Positions 12,331-24,298 of a DNA stretch of 64,000 nt are shown piece by piece. Position 1 is the first letter of the stretch. Each line of letters opens with the position of its first letter. The DNA is from Wurfbainia villosa (taxonomy: Eukaryota; Streptophyta; Magnoliopsida; Zingiberales; Zingiberaceae): positions 133,313,272 to 133,377,271 of the forward strand of contig CM045989.1 of NCBI GenBank assembly GCA_025175895.1, given 5' to 3'. The notes below the pieces were generated by a model that saw only the letters and a program-made list of their open reading frames with translations, ran no database searches and was not told where the DNA came from. The translations under genes and the position numbers were made by a program.

Positions 12331-12486
12331 GTAGCTGGAACACGAACGGTTGTAACAAGGAAGTTTGGTCGCGATAGCCTCCCATGCACTTACAGAGTGT
12401 GTGGCGGAGAGGATTTTGGACAGTAGATGGACTACCGTCTCAGACTCCGAGGAGGATAATGGTTTTCGGACTTGCATTAGTTTAAG

Positions 12487-13465
12487 GAACAGATGCTCCA
12501 GGAAATTTCGATTCCGGAATGGAAGTGGAAGCATATTATTATAGATGTTGTGGTGGGTTTGCCTAGGACACGTCAAGGTCATGACGCGATTTGGGTAGTC
12601 GTTGATCGACTAACCAAATTCGCTCAATTCTTAGTGATTCAGAAGACCGACTCTTTGGATCGTGTGACAGAGCTATATTGTCGGGATATCATCAGATTGC
12701 ATGGTGTTCATTTGGGCATTATATCAGATAGAGATCCCCGATTCACGACGGTTCGCAGAGTCCGCAGCCTTAGCCGCGCGGCCGTTTAATCTCGCTTAGC
12801 ATTCGATTCCATCCGCAGATAGATGGACAGTCTGAGCGGGCCATTTAGACACTAGAGGACTTGCTGAGGTCCTATGTTATGGATTTCGAGGGCAACTGGG
12901 AGGACCAGTTACTAGGACCCATAGAGCTCAGTATGAGGCAGGGTTGGTCCGTACTATCAGACAAAGGATGACCGAGACGCAGGATCGTCAGAAGAGTTAT
13001 GCAGATCGGAGACGGAGACCTCGGGAGTTCTCTATTGGTGACCAGGTATTCCTGCGAGTCTCACCCACAAAAGGGGTGAAGAGATTTGACCTCCGTGGTA
13101 AGTTAGCTCCAAGGTACATTGGACCTTTCGAGATTTTTGAGAGGATTGGAGCAGTCGCTTACCGACTAGCGCTACCGCCGTCTTTGGCTGGTATCCATGA
13201 TGTGTTTCATATATCCATGCTAAGGAAGTATGTGTCAGACCCTATACATATTCTGTCAGATGTGTCAGGTTCCATTCAACCTGATGCTACTTACGCAGAG
13301 GTTCCGATGTGGATTCTGGATCGTAAGGAATGACAATTGCGAAACAAGACGGTGCGACTCGTTAAAGTCAGGTGAAGTCACCACACCGATGAGGAGGTTA
13401 CTTGGGAGCTTGAGGAAAAGATCAGAGCTCAATACCCCATCTGTTTACTTAAGGTATGTGAAATA
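12487..13465 (+). pseudogene. Tekay-type integrase with chromodomain, broken
   Basis: The integrase core is readable from about 12493 (WKWKHIIIDVVVGLPRTRQG, then DRLTKFAQFL, then ISDRDPRFT), with both core Asp residues. The frame then shifts near 12755-12945, losing the Glu region. From 12944 the C-terminal part is clear (QKSYADRRRRPREFSIGDQV, FDLRGKLAPRYIGPFEI, HDVFHISMLRKY). After a stop at 13331 the same frame continues with chromodomain-like residues (NKTVRLVKV, then EEVTWELEEKIRAQYP) and a second stop. Chromodomains in this clade are thought to guide insertion to heterochromatin. The copy cannot make a working protein. Confidence 0.85.
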
Positions 13466-13549
13466 TATTTTCAGTACTTGTGGTATTTCTTACTCGTTAT
13501 GTAACTGAGTAGGAAATTTGGGGACCAAATTTTTATTAGTGGGGGAGAA

Positions 13550-16278
13550 TGTTAAATACTAAAAATATTTAAAATATTAAATTTATTGGCCAAAATTTAG
13601 GAAAAATAATCCTAGGAATTATTTCGGGATTTTTGGAGAATTTTAGGAATTTTTCTGGATTTAAACGGAGCTTGTACGAGATTTTTACGGAGATAAAATA
13701 AATAGGCTTTTGAAGGACTTATTTGAAATATCAATTTTGAGGGGTTAATGTGTTAACTAAAAACCTAGGGTTAACTCGAGCCATTTCTTTTTCCCGAGTG
13801 TGGTCGCAGCCGTGCCTATTTTGTTTCCCAGTTGCGTTTTGGTTTCATTATCTTCCCCGACCCCTTTTCCTCGCCGTACCCGACAGTTTCTTTCTTTCCT
13901 CCGTCGCACACGACACCTGACTCATCTCTTCATCGTGACAACTTCTCCGCGCGACTCAATCTCTCGCAATCTCCCCGTTCTTTCTCGTGACCTCAGCCGC
14001 CTTTCCCTCTTCCTCCTCTCGCCCTTTTCTCCTCGCAGCAGAAGGTGGCGACAGAACCCCTCGACGCCCCGTGGACGAGACGGCGAGCGCGCACGGCAGG
14101 GAGGTTGAGTCGGCGACGGCTGAATGCTCCGACGGGTGGTTCCCTTGGTGCCTCTTATCTGGGACCTCACCGATCGCTTTGCGTGATCTGGACGACGACA
14201 TTATCGCCAAGGTAAGGTCGCCAAAAGTGGGGTTCCATCACGGTGGTCGCTGTAGCTAGGTAAGGTCTGATTGAATTTCTAGTCGTGGTTCCCCTCTCTT
14301 AGCTTGATCCATTGACAGAGGGTAGAAAGAGGGGAACGCGGGCTGATCGACCATGAGGGGAGGGCTGTTGGTGTAGGTTGCTCTGTTGGTGGTTATCAGA
14401 GCGAGGTAAGAACCAGTTTCTTCTTACTTTGGATAAATTGTGGTTTTAATTGGTTGAATTGATTGATGATTTAGGGCAGCGATAATTTCCAACAGATTGA
14501 GCAGTTGGGGGAAGAGTTGTCGAGGGGAGGTTCTGTTGCAGGTAAATATCTTGATTTTCTCTATTTTCTTGTAGTCCATTTCGATTCTAGTGGTGAGTGT
14601 TGTTGTTGGCTGTGAGAATTAATAATTAAGATGGAAATTGGTAAGTTCAGATATGGGTGTTTATAAATGCTTAATAGGTTGTTAATTGGTTTAATGGTCG
14701 ATAGGGTTTGATGTGAAGAATTGTTTAGGTTATGTGGATAATTAGATCAATCTAGTTTATCGGGCTACGAAGTCGATGTAGGATCCGATTCGATCAGTCG
14801 TTGCATGATTGTACTTAATCAAAATGTTTGTTATATGTAGGTTTCGGTCACAAGGCAGGTCCACGGGCATGAAGATTTGCATTATTTTGAGCAATTTATA
14901 TAAGGCGGGTGTTTTGACTTATCTTTTTGATATAGTCATGTTGATATGCTAGTTAGGATAGCTTGCAATAATTTTCATGTTTATATGCCTAGTATGTTTT
15001 GTGCCTACTTGATACATGCATTTGATCAGTATGATTATATCTTCCCTGTTTTACTCGGATCATGGATATGTACTTATTGGTTGTGCATATTATTCGGTTA
15101 TGCATTTTAGTTGGATTTACATGTTTTAGTATCATGCACCATCTTGCATGATTGCATGTTGGCTGGACAGGGTTTCTTTATAGTTGAGCCCATAACCAGT
15201 TACATGGCCTGCACACACTGTCACTCATGGGTTAGTGGTACATCAGGAGGGTGTATGCAGTTGCTCTGTCAGGCTCCGCTGGTCCGCTCATGGGTAGCGA
15301 TGAGGCAGCGTGGTAGCAGGCAGGGATCCCTCCTCTGGTCTATGACACCGGGAGATGAGAGCTTAGCTCCCCCACTCTATTTGGGGCAGGAGGATAGGTG
15401 TAGTCCGACAGCATCCTGTCCACTCGGTCACTCAGGAGCAGTGATGACAGAGTGCACAGTTGTCATAGCCCTACCCACTCAGCTTCACCATCGCGTGTGA
15501 GGCGGCTGACTGACGTCAGGGGTGACCATGTCATTTGCACAGCATGCATGTTGCATGGATAACATTTGTATTGTGTTTGCTGCATTTTTATTGATGCCTT
15601 GGATGTTGCATATGATTGTCATGCATACAGGATTCATATTTGTATATGGTGATGACCTTATCTCTTATAGTATGACACATGCTCCTGTATCAGGGTAGGA
15701 GATTCAGGTAAGTACAGTCCTTTTGTATTTCTTGCTTGCATACCCTATATGTGAGACTGTATTGGCATGATTCTTATTGTTAGCTATATCTTACTTTGCA
15801 TATCGACCATATCCGCTAAGTTCTTTGAACTTACCCCGTTGTTTGACATCTGTTTCAGGTTGAAACTGCCAGGAGAGTCCAGCTGTCAATCCCCCCTCGT
15901 CGAAATGGATAGGTTTTATTTGTCTTATGGTTTTGGTTTTTAACTAGATGAAGTGTGTAGGATTTGTGTTTGTTTTGGTTATGTACTTGTGGAGGTTTGG
16001 AGATATTTGTTGTGTCCTTATGGACTATTCGATTGGTTTGGTTGTATGTTCCTGCTCAGATGGCAGAAAGAGTAAGTCTAGATATAGTAGACCGTTGCTA
16101 TTTACCTGGATTGATGGCCCGAGGCCAATTTATTATCTACGTGTGTAGTTTTTGTTCCGATCGTGTTGACCGATATATAGTGGCCATGTAGGTCTTGTAT
16201 GCAAGTTCCATATTGTCACCCGTACAGGGGAGATGCTGCCGGATTTTCGTCTGGCGGGGACTCCCCCGGGGCGTGACA
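13550..16278 (+). repeat. 3' LTR of Tekay-like element
   Basis: This 2729-bp partner of 892-3593 begins TGTTAAATAC right after the purine tract AGTGGGGGAGAA (13538-13549). It is bounded by the GGTAT duplication. The CpG-dense patch at about 14037-14250 differs strongly from the 5' copy. Confidence 0.92.
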
Positions 16279-16283
16279 GGTAT

Positions 16284-16472
16284 AACTAGAATAAATTTCC
16301 TTTTATTGAAAAATTTAAAATAGCGATTATGTCTACACTTGTTGTATCCTTCATGCGTGTGATGTGTGTGTTATAATAAAATTAGTTTATTGCTTCTTTT
16401 TGCTTCCGCTATATGCATGTTTACGAAACATGTTCGAACACACACCCACGTCAGTGCCAGAGAAACCCAACA
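16284..16472. repeat. Right part of the LTR-like target sequence
   Basis: This is the continuation of 1-891 after removal of the Tekay-like element and one copy of GGTAT. It is T-rich and contains GCTTCCGCTATATGCATG. A CCCAACA at about 16466-16472 could be the LTR terminus. Tat-related sequence begins immediately after it. Confidence 0.35.
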
Positions 16473-16479
16473 ATTTCCA

Positions 16480-17930
16480 CCACCCCCCATATAGCATCCG
16501 AGGGTCTTCATCAGCAGCCTGGTCATGATCCATCTTCTGATGCCCCTTCTCTAACCACCAAAAAGCTACCAATGGTCATATCCCCCCCCCCCCGACTACC
16601 CCTACGCCTTCCACCGCAGCTTTCGCCCCAGTGTCGGTGTCACCTGCACCATCCTCAGAGGGCTCCCCCTCTTTAATTATTCGGCAGGTAATCTCGGACC
16701 TCCTTCCCCCATCGTTGAGCCTTCCTTTTCCATCGTCCACCCCCATAAGCCCCTTAGCTACGATCCTTTTTCTCGCCACTTCCACATCCCCCCTCGCCAC
16801 GGACATCCCTACCTCCATGACACCGGTAACATCCCCCATTTCATCTTCCTCTCGCTCCTCATCTTCAGAACCTTCAAGCTCCCCATCTTCCCTCCAAAAT
16901 TAAAATCCCTCTCCTAGCAGTGATGTTCCTCCCTTCCCCTCCGGAACCTCCCTTCTTTTTTCTTCTAAACCAATAGAACAACTCCCTATAGTATACCATC
17001 CTTCACCCATTATGAGTGAATCAACCCTGCCTCTTGCTTCTACTCCTTCTCCTTCTACCAGAACTCCACGCACCCTCACCTTAGAGGAATTAATCCCACA
17101 GATGGAAAGCTTGCAACATGTTCTGGAATTGGTAAGATTTCATAAGTCATTCCTTCTTGCCCCTTTAGTAGTAACTCTTTCTTTAACTTATTGTCTTCAG
17201 GCGGTAACAAATTATCAAGAGTTGAAGCGCTCCTTCACTCAACTTAAACAACATACTCAGCAATAATCCATTACCAATTCAACATCTTAGGAAATGTATA
17301 AATAGAGAGAGTCTTCTTTACTTCAAGAACTAGCTCAATGTCGTGCCCAACTGTCAGAGGCTCACTAGCGGCAACAAAAGGATGTTGAAACCATAGCCAC
17401 GTTGTGAAGCCAAGTGAGTAAGAAGATTTGCCATAGTTCAACGTTAATATCAGAGAGAAATCGAGCCCTCTCTCAAGTGCATCGACATGAAGTTTCCTTG
17501 CAGCAAGTAAGGAATGAACTTGCCCATACCAGGACTTATACTGAAGTTGTGGAAGGAATCTCTACCCAATGCGGCAAGATTTGGCAGGCATGTCAAGAAT
17601 TGTTCGGAAAGATCATGCTTCTCACGCTCAAGGCATGTCCTCTTTGACTGATACTCTAATTGACATATCATGCCAATACCGCCGAGTCTGTCGGGACTTT
17701 TTGGAGCATAGGGAACGTTGCATCAAGTTTCGTCAAGCTACTCAAGCTATGAACCAACAACGCCAAGAACACTTGAAACCCTTGATGCAAGCCACATACA
17801 GGGATGACTTCAATGAAGTAGTCAGACAATACATCGATTAGGGATTCCCTCCGACACGCCAACCAGCTCCTTTCCTAAATTAGAAAATTGGCTTTAGACG
17901 CTATCCCCCCGACCATTTTAAGCCATAACT
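16480..17930 (+). pseudogene. Remnant of Tat antisense ORF b (Pro/Ser-rich, coiled coil)
   Basis: Broken frames match the + strand ORF b of the younger Tat element (46963-48976). Shared landmarks are a Pro/Ser-rich N-terminal part, the segment LTLEELIPQMESLQHVLEL (about 17070-17135), a likely intron with GTAAG donor at about 17132 and TCTTCAG acceptor near 17200, a glutamine-rich coiled coil, and the end ATYRDDFNEVVRQYID (about 17790-17841). Several stops and frame changes show it is dead. Its function in the family is unknown. Confidence 0.7.
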
Positions 17931-18351
17931 TTTATGTTTTGCCTCCCTTTTGCTTGTAGTCATGAACAATTACTGGCTCTGATGGTAATAAATGATATTT
18001 GAATAGAATTGCTTTTTCTTCACAACTAACAGCAACTTGGCGACAGATAACCCCTTTCAATGATGTTCTATAAATTCTCCTTTCCTGAATTGAGAGATCG
18101 GATTCTACTGACGCTTTCTTTTGGTAATTGTAAACAACTACTGATATAAAATTGGACTTCAGTTCATTCCTCATAGCAAACATGTAACATCTAATTCCCC
18201 TCATGGATGTCTTTTGATTACATGGTATGAAAATATTTTAAGTGCACAACATTCCATGGCCTCGCCAACTCCTTGCCTTCATCAACCTTCAAGTAGTATG
18301 CTGAACCAGCCACTCGGCGAGTGACTGTATAAGGTCCTTCCCAATTGTGAG

Positions 18352-19431
18352 CTAACTTTCAGGATCTCCAGCAGGGTTGACTTTGTGCAGGACTAGGTCA
18401 CCCTCTCGAAACCTCTTTGGTACTACCCTTCTATTGAAGGTTTGTTGTATTCTTCGCTTGTAGGCCTCAACCCTAACTCGAGCTTGCTCCCGCCTTTCCT
18501 CTAATAAATCTAACTCAGTACTTCTCACCATTTGATTCTGCTCCGGCTCATAAGCTTCAACTCGGGCACTGCTCAAAATGGCTTCCACTGGGATAACTGC
18601 TTCAGCTTCATACACTAGGCTGAATGAGGTTTCTCCAATGGCTGTTTTGGGGGTAGTTCGGTAGGCCCATAATATCCTGAGCAACTCATCCACCCAATTT
18701 CCTCTCTTGGCACCCAACTTGGTTTTTAACCCTTAAATGAGAATTCTATTAATTACCTCCACTTGACCATTAGCTTGAGGATGGGCTACCGAGGTGAAGA
18801 TCTGCTAAATATTAAGACTTTGGCACCATTCCCTAATCTTTCGACCCTGGAACTGATACCCATTGTCACTAACCAATCTTCGAGGAACTCCATATCGACA
18901 AATAATATTCTTCCAAAGGAACTGTATCACTACATTTTCTGTAATCTTGGCTAAGGGTTCAGCTTCCACCCATTTGGAAAAGTAATCCACTGCCACTAGC
19001 AAGAATTTCTTTTGTAAAGGGGTTGTAGGCATTGTGCCAACTATGTTCATTCCCCGTTGATTAAAGGGGCAAGAAGCGACCACTACCTTCATCAACTCGG
19101 CAGGTTGTTCTGATCTGTTGTTATGCTTTTGATAGGGCAGACAAGTCTGCTCTAGACGTGTTACATCTTGATGAAGAGTGGGCCAAAAGAATCCAACTAA
19201 CAGTACTTTCCGAGTTAATGCCCTTCCTCCCAAGTGATTGTTGCAGCATCTTTCATGTATTTCTCTAAGCATCCACTTGGCATCCTCTTCCCCAAGACAT
19301 TTCAGTAAAGGTCGGCCAAAAGACATCTTGTACAGAGTTCCATCAATAATTACAAACCGTTTCACTCTTTTCACCAAAGCTGATGTTGCCCTCTCTTCAG
19401 GTGGAATGTCTCCATGTTGCAAATAAGTCAT
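18352..19431 (-). pseudogene. Tat integrase remnant
   Basis: The upper part (19431-18805) carries the integrase zinc region (REIHERCCNNHLGG, then TCLPYQKHNN, in which the last Cys of the usual TCxxCQ is Tyr) and the catalytic core (LLVAVDYFSKWVEAEPLAK and RRLVSDNGYQFQG, giving the two Asp). The Glu region lies after a stop near 18805. The C-terminal part (18717-18352) holds NWVDELLRILWAYRTTPKT and RFREGDLVLHKVNP. Stops at several points and the lost zinc ligand make it a pseudogene. It is clearly related to 49165-50322. Confidence 0.85.
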
Positions 19432-19443
19432 GATGTCATTTCT

Positions 19444-20330
19444 CTAGTCGAAGGTACTGTCATCTTCTCGCACCTCATCTTCTAAATTATGCACTGCCAA
19501 AGAATGAGGAACTTCAACACAAACAAAGTCTTGAGGCCTCCATCCATCTAAACCACTGGCTAATCGGACCAATTCGTCTGCCCGTTGGTTCTCCTCCCTA
19601 GGGATTTGTTGTAAGATGACCTCCTGGAAATGCATCTTTGCAATCTATCCTCTCTCATGGCAAAGGCACCCTGAAGTTGTGATATGGCCAATTGAGAATT
19701 TGAATGGATTATGACTGAAGTGGCCCCAACTGCCCTAGTCGCCTGTTATCCAGCCAGAATAGCTTCATACTCCGCCTCATTGTTGGATGCCTTATATCCC
19801 AAGCGAATGACTATACGAGTTTCATCACCTGAAGGAGATATAAGTACCACTTCGGCTCCACTTCCTCCAACCCCAGAAGATCCATCCACAAAAATGTTCC
19901 AGGGACCCTTTCCCTTTTCTTCTTTTGCCGAACTATTCTCCAGACTCATCAGTACTTTAGCTAGAAAATCAACTAATGTTTGAGCCTTAATGGCAGTTCG
20001 GGGATGATAATGGATATCATATTCACTTAGTTCCACCGCCCACTTGGTTAGCCTCTCTGAAGAGTTTAGTTTGGTGACTATTCGACCCAACTCACTATTT
20101 GTCAGCACATTCACTGAATGAGCCAAGAAATACGGTCTTAATTTGCGAGCAGTTAGAATGAGTATATATGCCAACTTCTCTAATTCAGTGTATCTCAACT
20201 CAACCCCTTTCAATATGTGGTTGGTATAATAAATAGATTTTTGTTGTGTGCCTTATTGTCTTAACAAAACTGAACTAATAGCTCCTTCAGATATAGCTAG
20301 ATATACCCACAACGGTTCTCCATACACAGG
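19444..20330 (-). pseudogene. Tat dual RNase H remnant (degenerate RH plus archaeal-type RH)
   Basis: First comes the tail of the classical gypsy RNase H (RYTELEKLAYILILTARKLR, then ELSEYDIHYHPRTAIKA), then an archaeal-type RNase H with IFVDGSSGVGGSG, NNEAEYEAILAG and, after a stop, ADELVRLASG. A second RNase H of archaeal type is diagnostic of the Tat lineage. Asp and Glu residues of the second domain are still visible, but stops split it. Confidence 0.82.
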
Positions 20331-20390
20331 TTTAGCTAACAACGGGAGTTCTGCTAAATACTGCTTTAGATCTTGGAAGGCTTGCTCACA

Positions 20391-21337
20391 CTATTCGTCC
20401 CACTGAAACTGAGTAGCTTTCCTTAGAATTTGGAAGAAGGGCAAACCTCGATATGTCGACCTGGCAATAAAATGGGACAATGAAACAATCGTCTCAACCA
20501 ATTTATGGGTTTCCCGCAAGTTGGTAGGAGATTTCATATTACATAAGGCATGAATCTTTTCTGGATTAGCATGCAATCCTCTTTCCGTCACAATACATCC
20601 CAGGAATTTCCCACTATTCACCCCAAACAAACATTTCTTTGGATTCAGCTTCATATTGTAATGTCTAAGGGTAGCAAACGTCTCTTCAAGGTCTTGCACT
20701 AGACCCCAGGTGAACTTTGACTTAACCAGAATATCATTAACATATACTTCCATATTTTTGCCCTTCTGCTCAGTGAATATTTTGTCCATGAGCCTTTGAT
20801 AGGTGGCCTCAAAGTTCTTTAGCCCAAAGGGCATTACTACATAGGCATACAACCCTCCTGCCGTGATAAAGATAACCCACTTCTGATCATCCTATGCCAA
20901 AGAGATTTGGTGATACCCCTGATAAGCATCCATAAATGAGACGATCTCATATCCTACCGTAGAATCTACCAACTAATCAATATGAGGAAAGGGGTAGCAA
21001 TCTTTAGGGCATACTTTATTTAAATCACAGAAGTCTATACACATCCCCCACTGTCCAGAAGCTTGGGGACCAAAACTACACTTGAAACTCATTCAGGGAA
21101 TTGAATCTCTCTAATATGACTAGCCTGCAGCAATTTGTCCACCTCCTCCACGATGACTTTGTTCTTCTCCAGCCTGAAGTGACGTCTCTTCTGTTGGATC
21201 GGCCGAGCTCCTCAAGCAATGTTGAGATAGTGTTTAGCAATTCAGGGATCAATCCCCATGAGATCATGCACATCCTTGGCCCAGGGAGGTTATGGCTTCA
21301 GAGAGTTCCTTTTGCAGTGCCCGCAGTTATCCTATAA
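20391..21337 (-). pseudogene. Tat reverse transcriptase remnant
   Basis: The 20852-20391 frame holds YAYVVMPFGLKN and the catalytic segment reads VYVNDILVKSK, with Asn for the first Asp of the YVDD box, so polymerase activity is lost even apart from stops. The frame to the right (20853-21280) is broken by stops but aligns with the RT N-terminal part at 51,800-52,140. Homology ends abruptly near 21337. Confidence 0.82.
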
Positions 21338-21344
21338 TGTTTGT

Positions 21345-23100
21345 CAACGCCCGAGGAAAAGTAGATACTTTGGAGGAGAGGCTTTCCAATTGTACTCGGC
21401 ATGATGATAAGGAAGCCTCCAAAGTTTCATTAGTTGATTGAGCTTATAGGAGGGCAGCCGAGGATTTGGATGCTTTAGCCTCTGCCTCTTTAAGTTGAAC
21501 TTTGTGCTCCAACAGTTCCTGGGGCAGAGCATTGACATGTTGAATCTTGTCGGTTTGCAGGAACAACTAGTGATGAAGGGCATTATTCTTCTATAGAGTT
21601 TCTTCCCTTTCACACCCAGTTGCCGTTAATTGGGTCATCAACTCTTCACAACGAGCAGCTAAAGCAGCCTCTCGTTGTTTACTTTCAACTAGTTGCTGAG
21701 CTAGCTTTTTCTGCTGAGCTTGGGAGGTGCTATGGTGAGTAGCCATCGTAGATTAGTAGTCAGCCAGGTATTGTGTTGTTCTATTATAATCGGCGACTAC
21801 CTAGGGAAGAGGAAAATATATTGTGAAGATGAGTACCAAAATATCTTAAGTAGAAGGAGGGTAAGAGAGTATACCTCTGATATGTGTTTTCGCATGCACT
21901 CGAAGGGGTCTTGCACGCCTGATTGAATGAAATTTTTTACCTCCTCTGTACTATGGATCTTGAGCACAAAACCTAAAGTAGTAGTAGGAGGGTTTAAAGG
22001 GAGAATATCTCCCATGGGAAGAGAAGGTTCTTCAGTAGGGATGGGGGTGTCAGAAGGAGCAAAATTATAGAGGGAGAAGGTGAAGGAGATAGCTCTATAG
22101 GTGCTGACATAGGAGAAGGAGATGTAGGAGGGTCAATTCCTCTGCTCGGAAAAGGAGAGGAAGAAGTGGGTAGCAAAAGAGAATGTTCTTCGCGGGTAAG
22201 TGAAGGGAGACTGGATGTCCTCCCCTGTGGGTTCAGAAATGACAAGGTGGCAGTGTCTATTAAATTTTAAGGGAGGAGGAGTAGAGGAATGAGAGGAAGA
22301 GGATGGTGGAGGGGTGGAGGAGCTGGGAGCACTCCCCTTGCATGGGCAGAGCTTTTTGAGGGGAAAAGGGGAGAGAATAGGGGATTTTCCCCTAGCCCAT
22401 TTCTTCGAGGGCTTCTTAGCAGCATCAATTTTCTCTCTGCTGTCTCTAGCCTTCTGCATCAGGTCCTCTGCAATACAAGACATTTAAAACCATGGATAAT
22501 AGCAATAAAAATCAATGTACATTATGCATTGAGTTGGGGGTAATATCCTACCTATGATGACCGGATCATCCAGGTGGAAAGGGGGCAGCTCATAATGGAT
22601 CAAAAGGTGGGGCTCTAATAGAAGGTCGGAGTTATAATAGCGCTCCTTCAGCACCTTGTAGACTTCTGCGAAAGGACATTGGAGTCTACAATCTTGGAAG
22701 GAAGGCAAGTCCGGAAGGGTCGTCTTCCAAGTTTCGGAATAAGGAAGGGGAGTAGGAAGCTGGGCGAAGAAGTATTGGTCCCTCCGACCTTTGTGGGAGG
22801 AGGGTATATTGACGAGGAATTGGCAATCAAGGCGACTAGCAAAATAAAAAATGTCCACCTTTGAGGATTTCAACTCGAAAAAATAGTGAAATAGTAACGT
22901 GGACAAGGTGAGATCTAAGTGTTTAAAAACTATTACAACACCTATTAATATTCAGAAGGCATTGAGGGCTAATTGGTTAACAGGCAATTTGTAGAAATCT
23001 AATAGTTCAAAGTAGATAGTAGGCACAGGCAGGTGGAGGCCATTTAGTAACTAATCAAAGAAGAAGCAGTGATAGCCAGGGGGAACGATGTGGCCGGAAA
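21345..23100 (-). pseudogene. Remnant of Tat antisense ORF a (putative gypsy-type transposon domain)
   Basis: Read right to left, 22906-22484 encodes FHYFFELKSSKVDIFYFASR and DCQFLVNIPSSHKGRRDQYF, which match 41398-41520 of the younger element. A likely intron follows (GTAGGATA donor near 22550, TTGCAG acceptor near 22477). Then comes a Lys/Ser/Pro-rich segment (22483-22133) and a coiled-coil tail toward 21345 in broken frame. The domain resembles the plant family annotated as putative gypsy-type transposon (Pfam Transposase_28). Stops and frame changes mark it as dead. It is antisense to the element's own genome strand. Confidence 0.7.
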
Positions 23101-23627
23101 GAGTCTGAAATAAAACGACAATTTATAGTAGGAGTTATATATAAGTCTTTGGCATCGAAGAAGTAATGGTGACTGCTTATGCGTGTGACGGTATCTTCAT
23201 ACCAAGGGATTGGTCTAGGGTTTTTCGAAGCCATAGTCAGGAAGGCAAGGAGGGCACTTACTTGAGGTTAAAGGGAGATGTTTGTTTGGAGAAAGTAAAC
23301 TCCTAAGTGCTAGGAGTTTAGTCGTAGGACAGTCGCTGGTGGAGGTCGTCGGGAGGAAGAAGAAGAGTCAAAGCCGAGGAAGAAGAAATCGTTGCGTGAA
23401 GACTGATGGCCGGAATAGGGCCAAATATCAACTCGGCGGGCCGAGTTGAGACATACATACCTCAGTTTAAGTAAGCCAAAAGGGTATAGGAGAATACGCC
23501 GAGAAAGTAATCCAAGGGTCATATGGGAAATATGACCGAATTGATGTAGAAGTCAGAAGATGTGATTAGGGAAAATAAAGACCTTTAGGGAAGAAAGAAA
23601 GGATAAAGAAAAGGGGAGGACGTTCCT

Positions 23628-24298
23628 TGATACGCTTGCTCATAAGAGTTTGTTACGCGGTATAACAAACTAGGACCCCACATAAGATTTTCACGAGTCT
23701 CCATTTTACTATCTTCCTAACAGAATTATTTCTCAGGCAAAAGGGGCTCTCCACGTGGACAGTGATCTTGGTAGTTTGTTACATCACAACTGGCTTCAGG
23801 AGAGCAAGTATAAAGGGGGGAGGGGGAAGAAGGAAAGAGAAGGGGATCGATTCCATTCAAGGGACTTTGGGACACTCAACTGGGGCGACATCGGAAGGAG
23901 AGGGGAGCTTTTCCGAAGGAGAGAAGGACGACCAAAGAGGAAGGAAAGAGAGAAAATCGGAGAAGGGAGAAGAAGGCGGAGGGTTATTTCAGTTTCATTC
24001 ATCTCTTTGCTTTGTGCATATCTTGACTTGTAAGGGGTTTTCTCCACCTCCAGAAGTGCTTCCGAGAATGAAGAATTTTATTATTAAGTTGTTTAGTACC
24101 ATAGTTCGCTCTAGAGTTCATCATGTGGAGTAGGAATTGAAATTCTGAATCACGTTAAATCTTGCATCATCATTCTCTGTTGTTTGCTTCATCGTCATCA
24201 TCTCTTTCTTTTACTGTTATGGTCGGAGAGGATCCCAAGTCTCTTTGACATCATCATCCAATCTCCTAAAAGGAGGTACCAAATCCGTTGCCGCATCA
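23628..24298 (+). repeat. Diverged Tat LTR (3' LTR of + oriented copy)
   Basis: It starts TGATACG after the purine tract and ends GCCGCATCA, matching the ends of the younger Tat LTR on its own strand (TGATACC start, GCCACATCA end preceded by AAAGGAGGTA). The segment ACCCCACATAA is also shared. A TATA box is present (AAGTATAAAGGGG at about 23807-23819). It is shorter than the 1.0-kb younger LTRs and strongly diverged. Confidence 0.72.

Larger units (their letters stand above)
892..16278 (+). mobile_element. Tekay/Del-like Ty3/gypsy LTR retrotransposon, decayed, with nested insertion
   Basis: Two long direct repeats (892-3593 and 13550-16278) begin TGTTAAATAC and end GCGTGACA. The 5-bp target duplication GGTAT stands at 887-891 and 16279-16283, so both ends are intact. 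A primer site matching initiator-Met tRNA follows the 5' LTR at 3601, and a purine-rich tract precedes the 3' LTR. The interior without its nested copia insert is only about 5 kb. It keeps a gag N-terminal trace, RNase H traces and a readable integrase with chromodomain, which with the very long LTRs suits the Tekay (Del) chromovirus clade. Protease and most of RT are missing or unrecognisable, so the copy is non-autonomous. Confidence 0.9.
16473..21337 (-). mobile_element. Degenerate Tat-lineage Ty3/gypsy element, left half of a head-to-head chimera
   Basis: From right to left on the - strand the order is RT, degenerate RNase H, archaeal-type RNase H, integrase. A + strand antisense ORF remnant lies beyond. 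The order and sequence parallel 46963-52160 of the younger Tat element. Gag, protease and both LTRs of this half are missing. At about 21338 the homology jumps to a different part of a Tat element in the opposite direction, so this is one side of an inversion or recombination joint. Confidence 0.8.
21338..24298 (+). mobile_element. 3' part of a second, + oriented Tat element (right half of chimera)
   Basis: From left to right this holds a - strand antisense ORF a remnant, a polypurine tract near 23606-23620 (AAAGAAAAGGGGAGGA) and a 671-bp LTR. This is the layout expected for the end of a Tat element on the + strand, opposite to its left neighbour. Related sequences in the younger element are at 42471-43067 (coiled coil), 41058-41742 (domain region) and its LTRs. 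Confidence 0.75.

Noticed and set aside
16576..16592. Poly-C runs here and at about 28846 and 41020
   Set aside because: Simple homopolymers within decayed or Pro-rich coding sequence; possible sites of sequence length error but no feature.
23755..24133. Two overlapping + strand ORFs
   Set aside because: Purine-rich R/U5 part of the diverged Tat LTR; low complexity, not protein-like.
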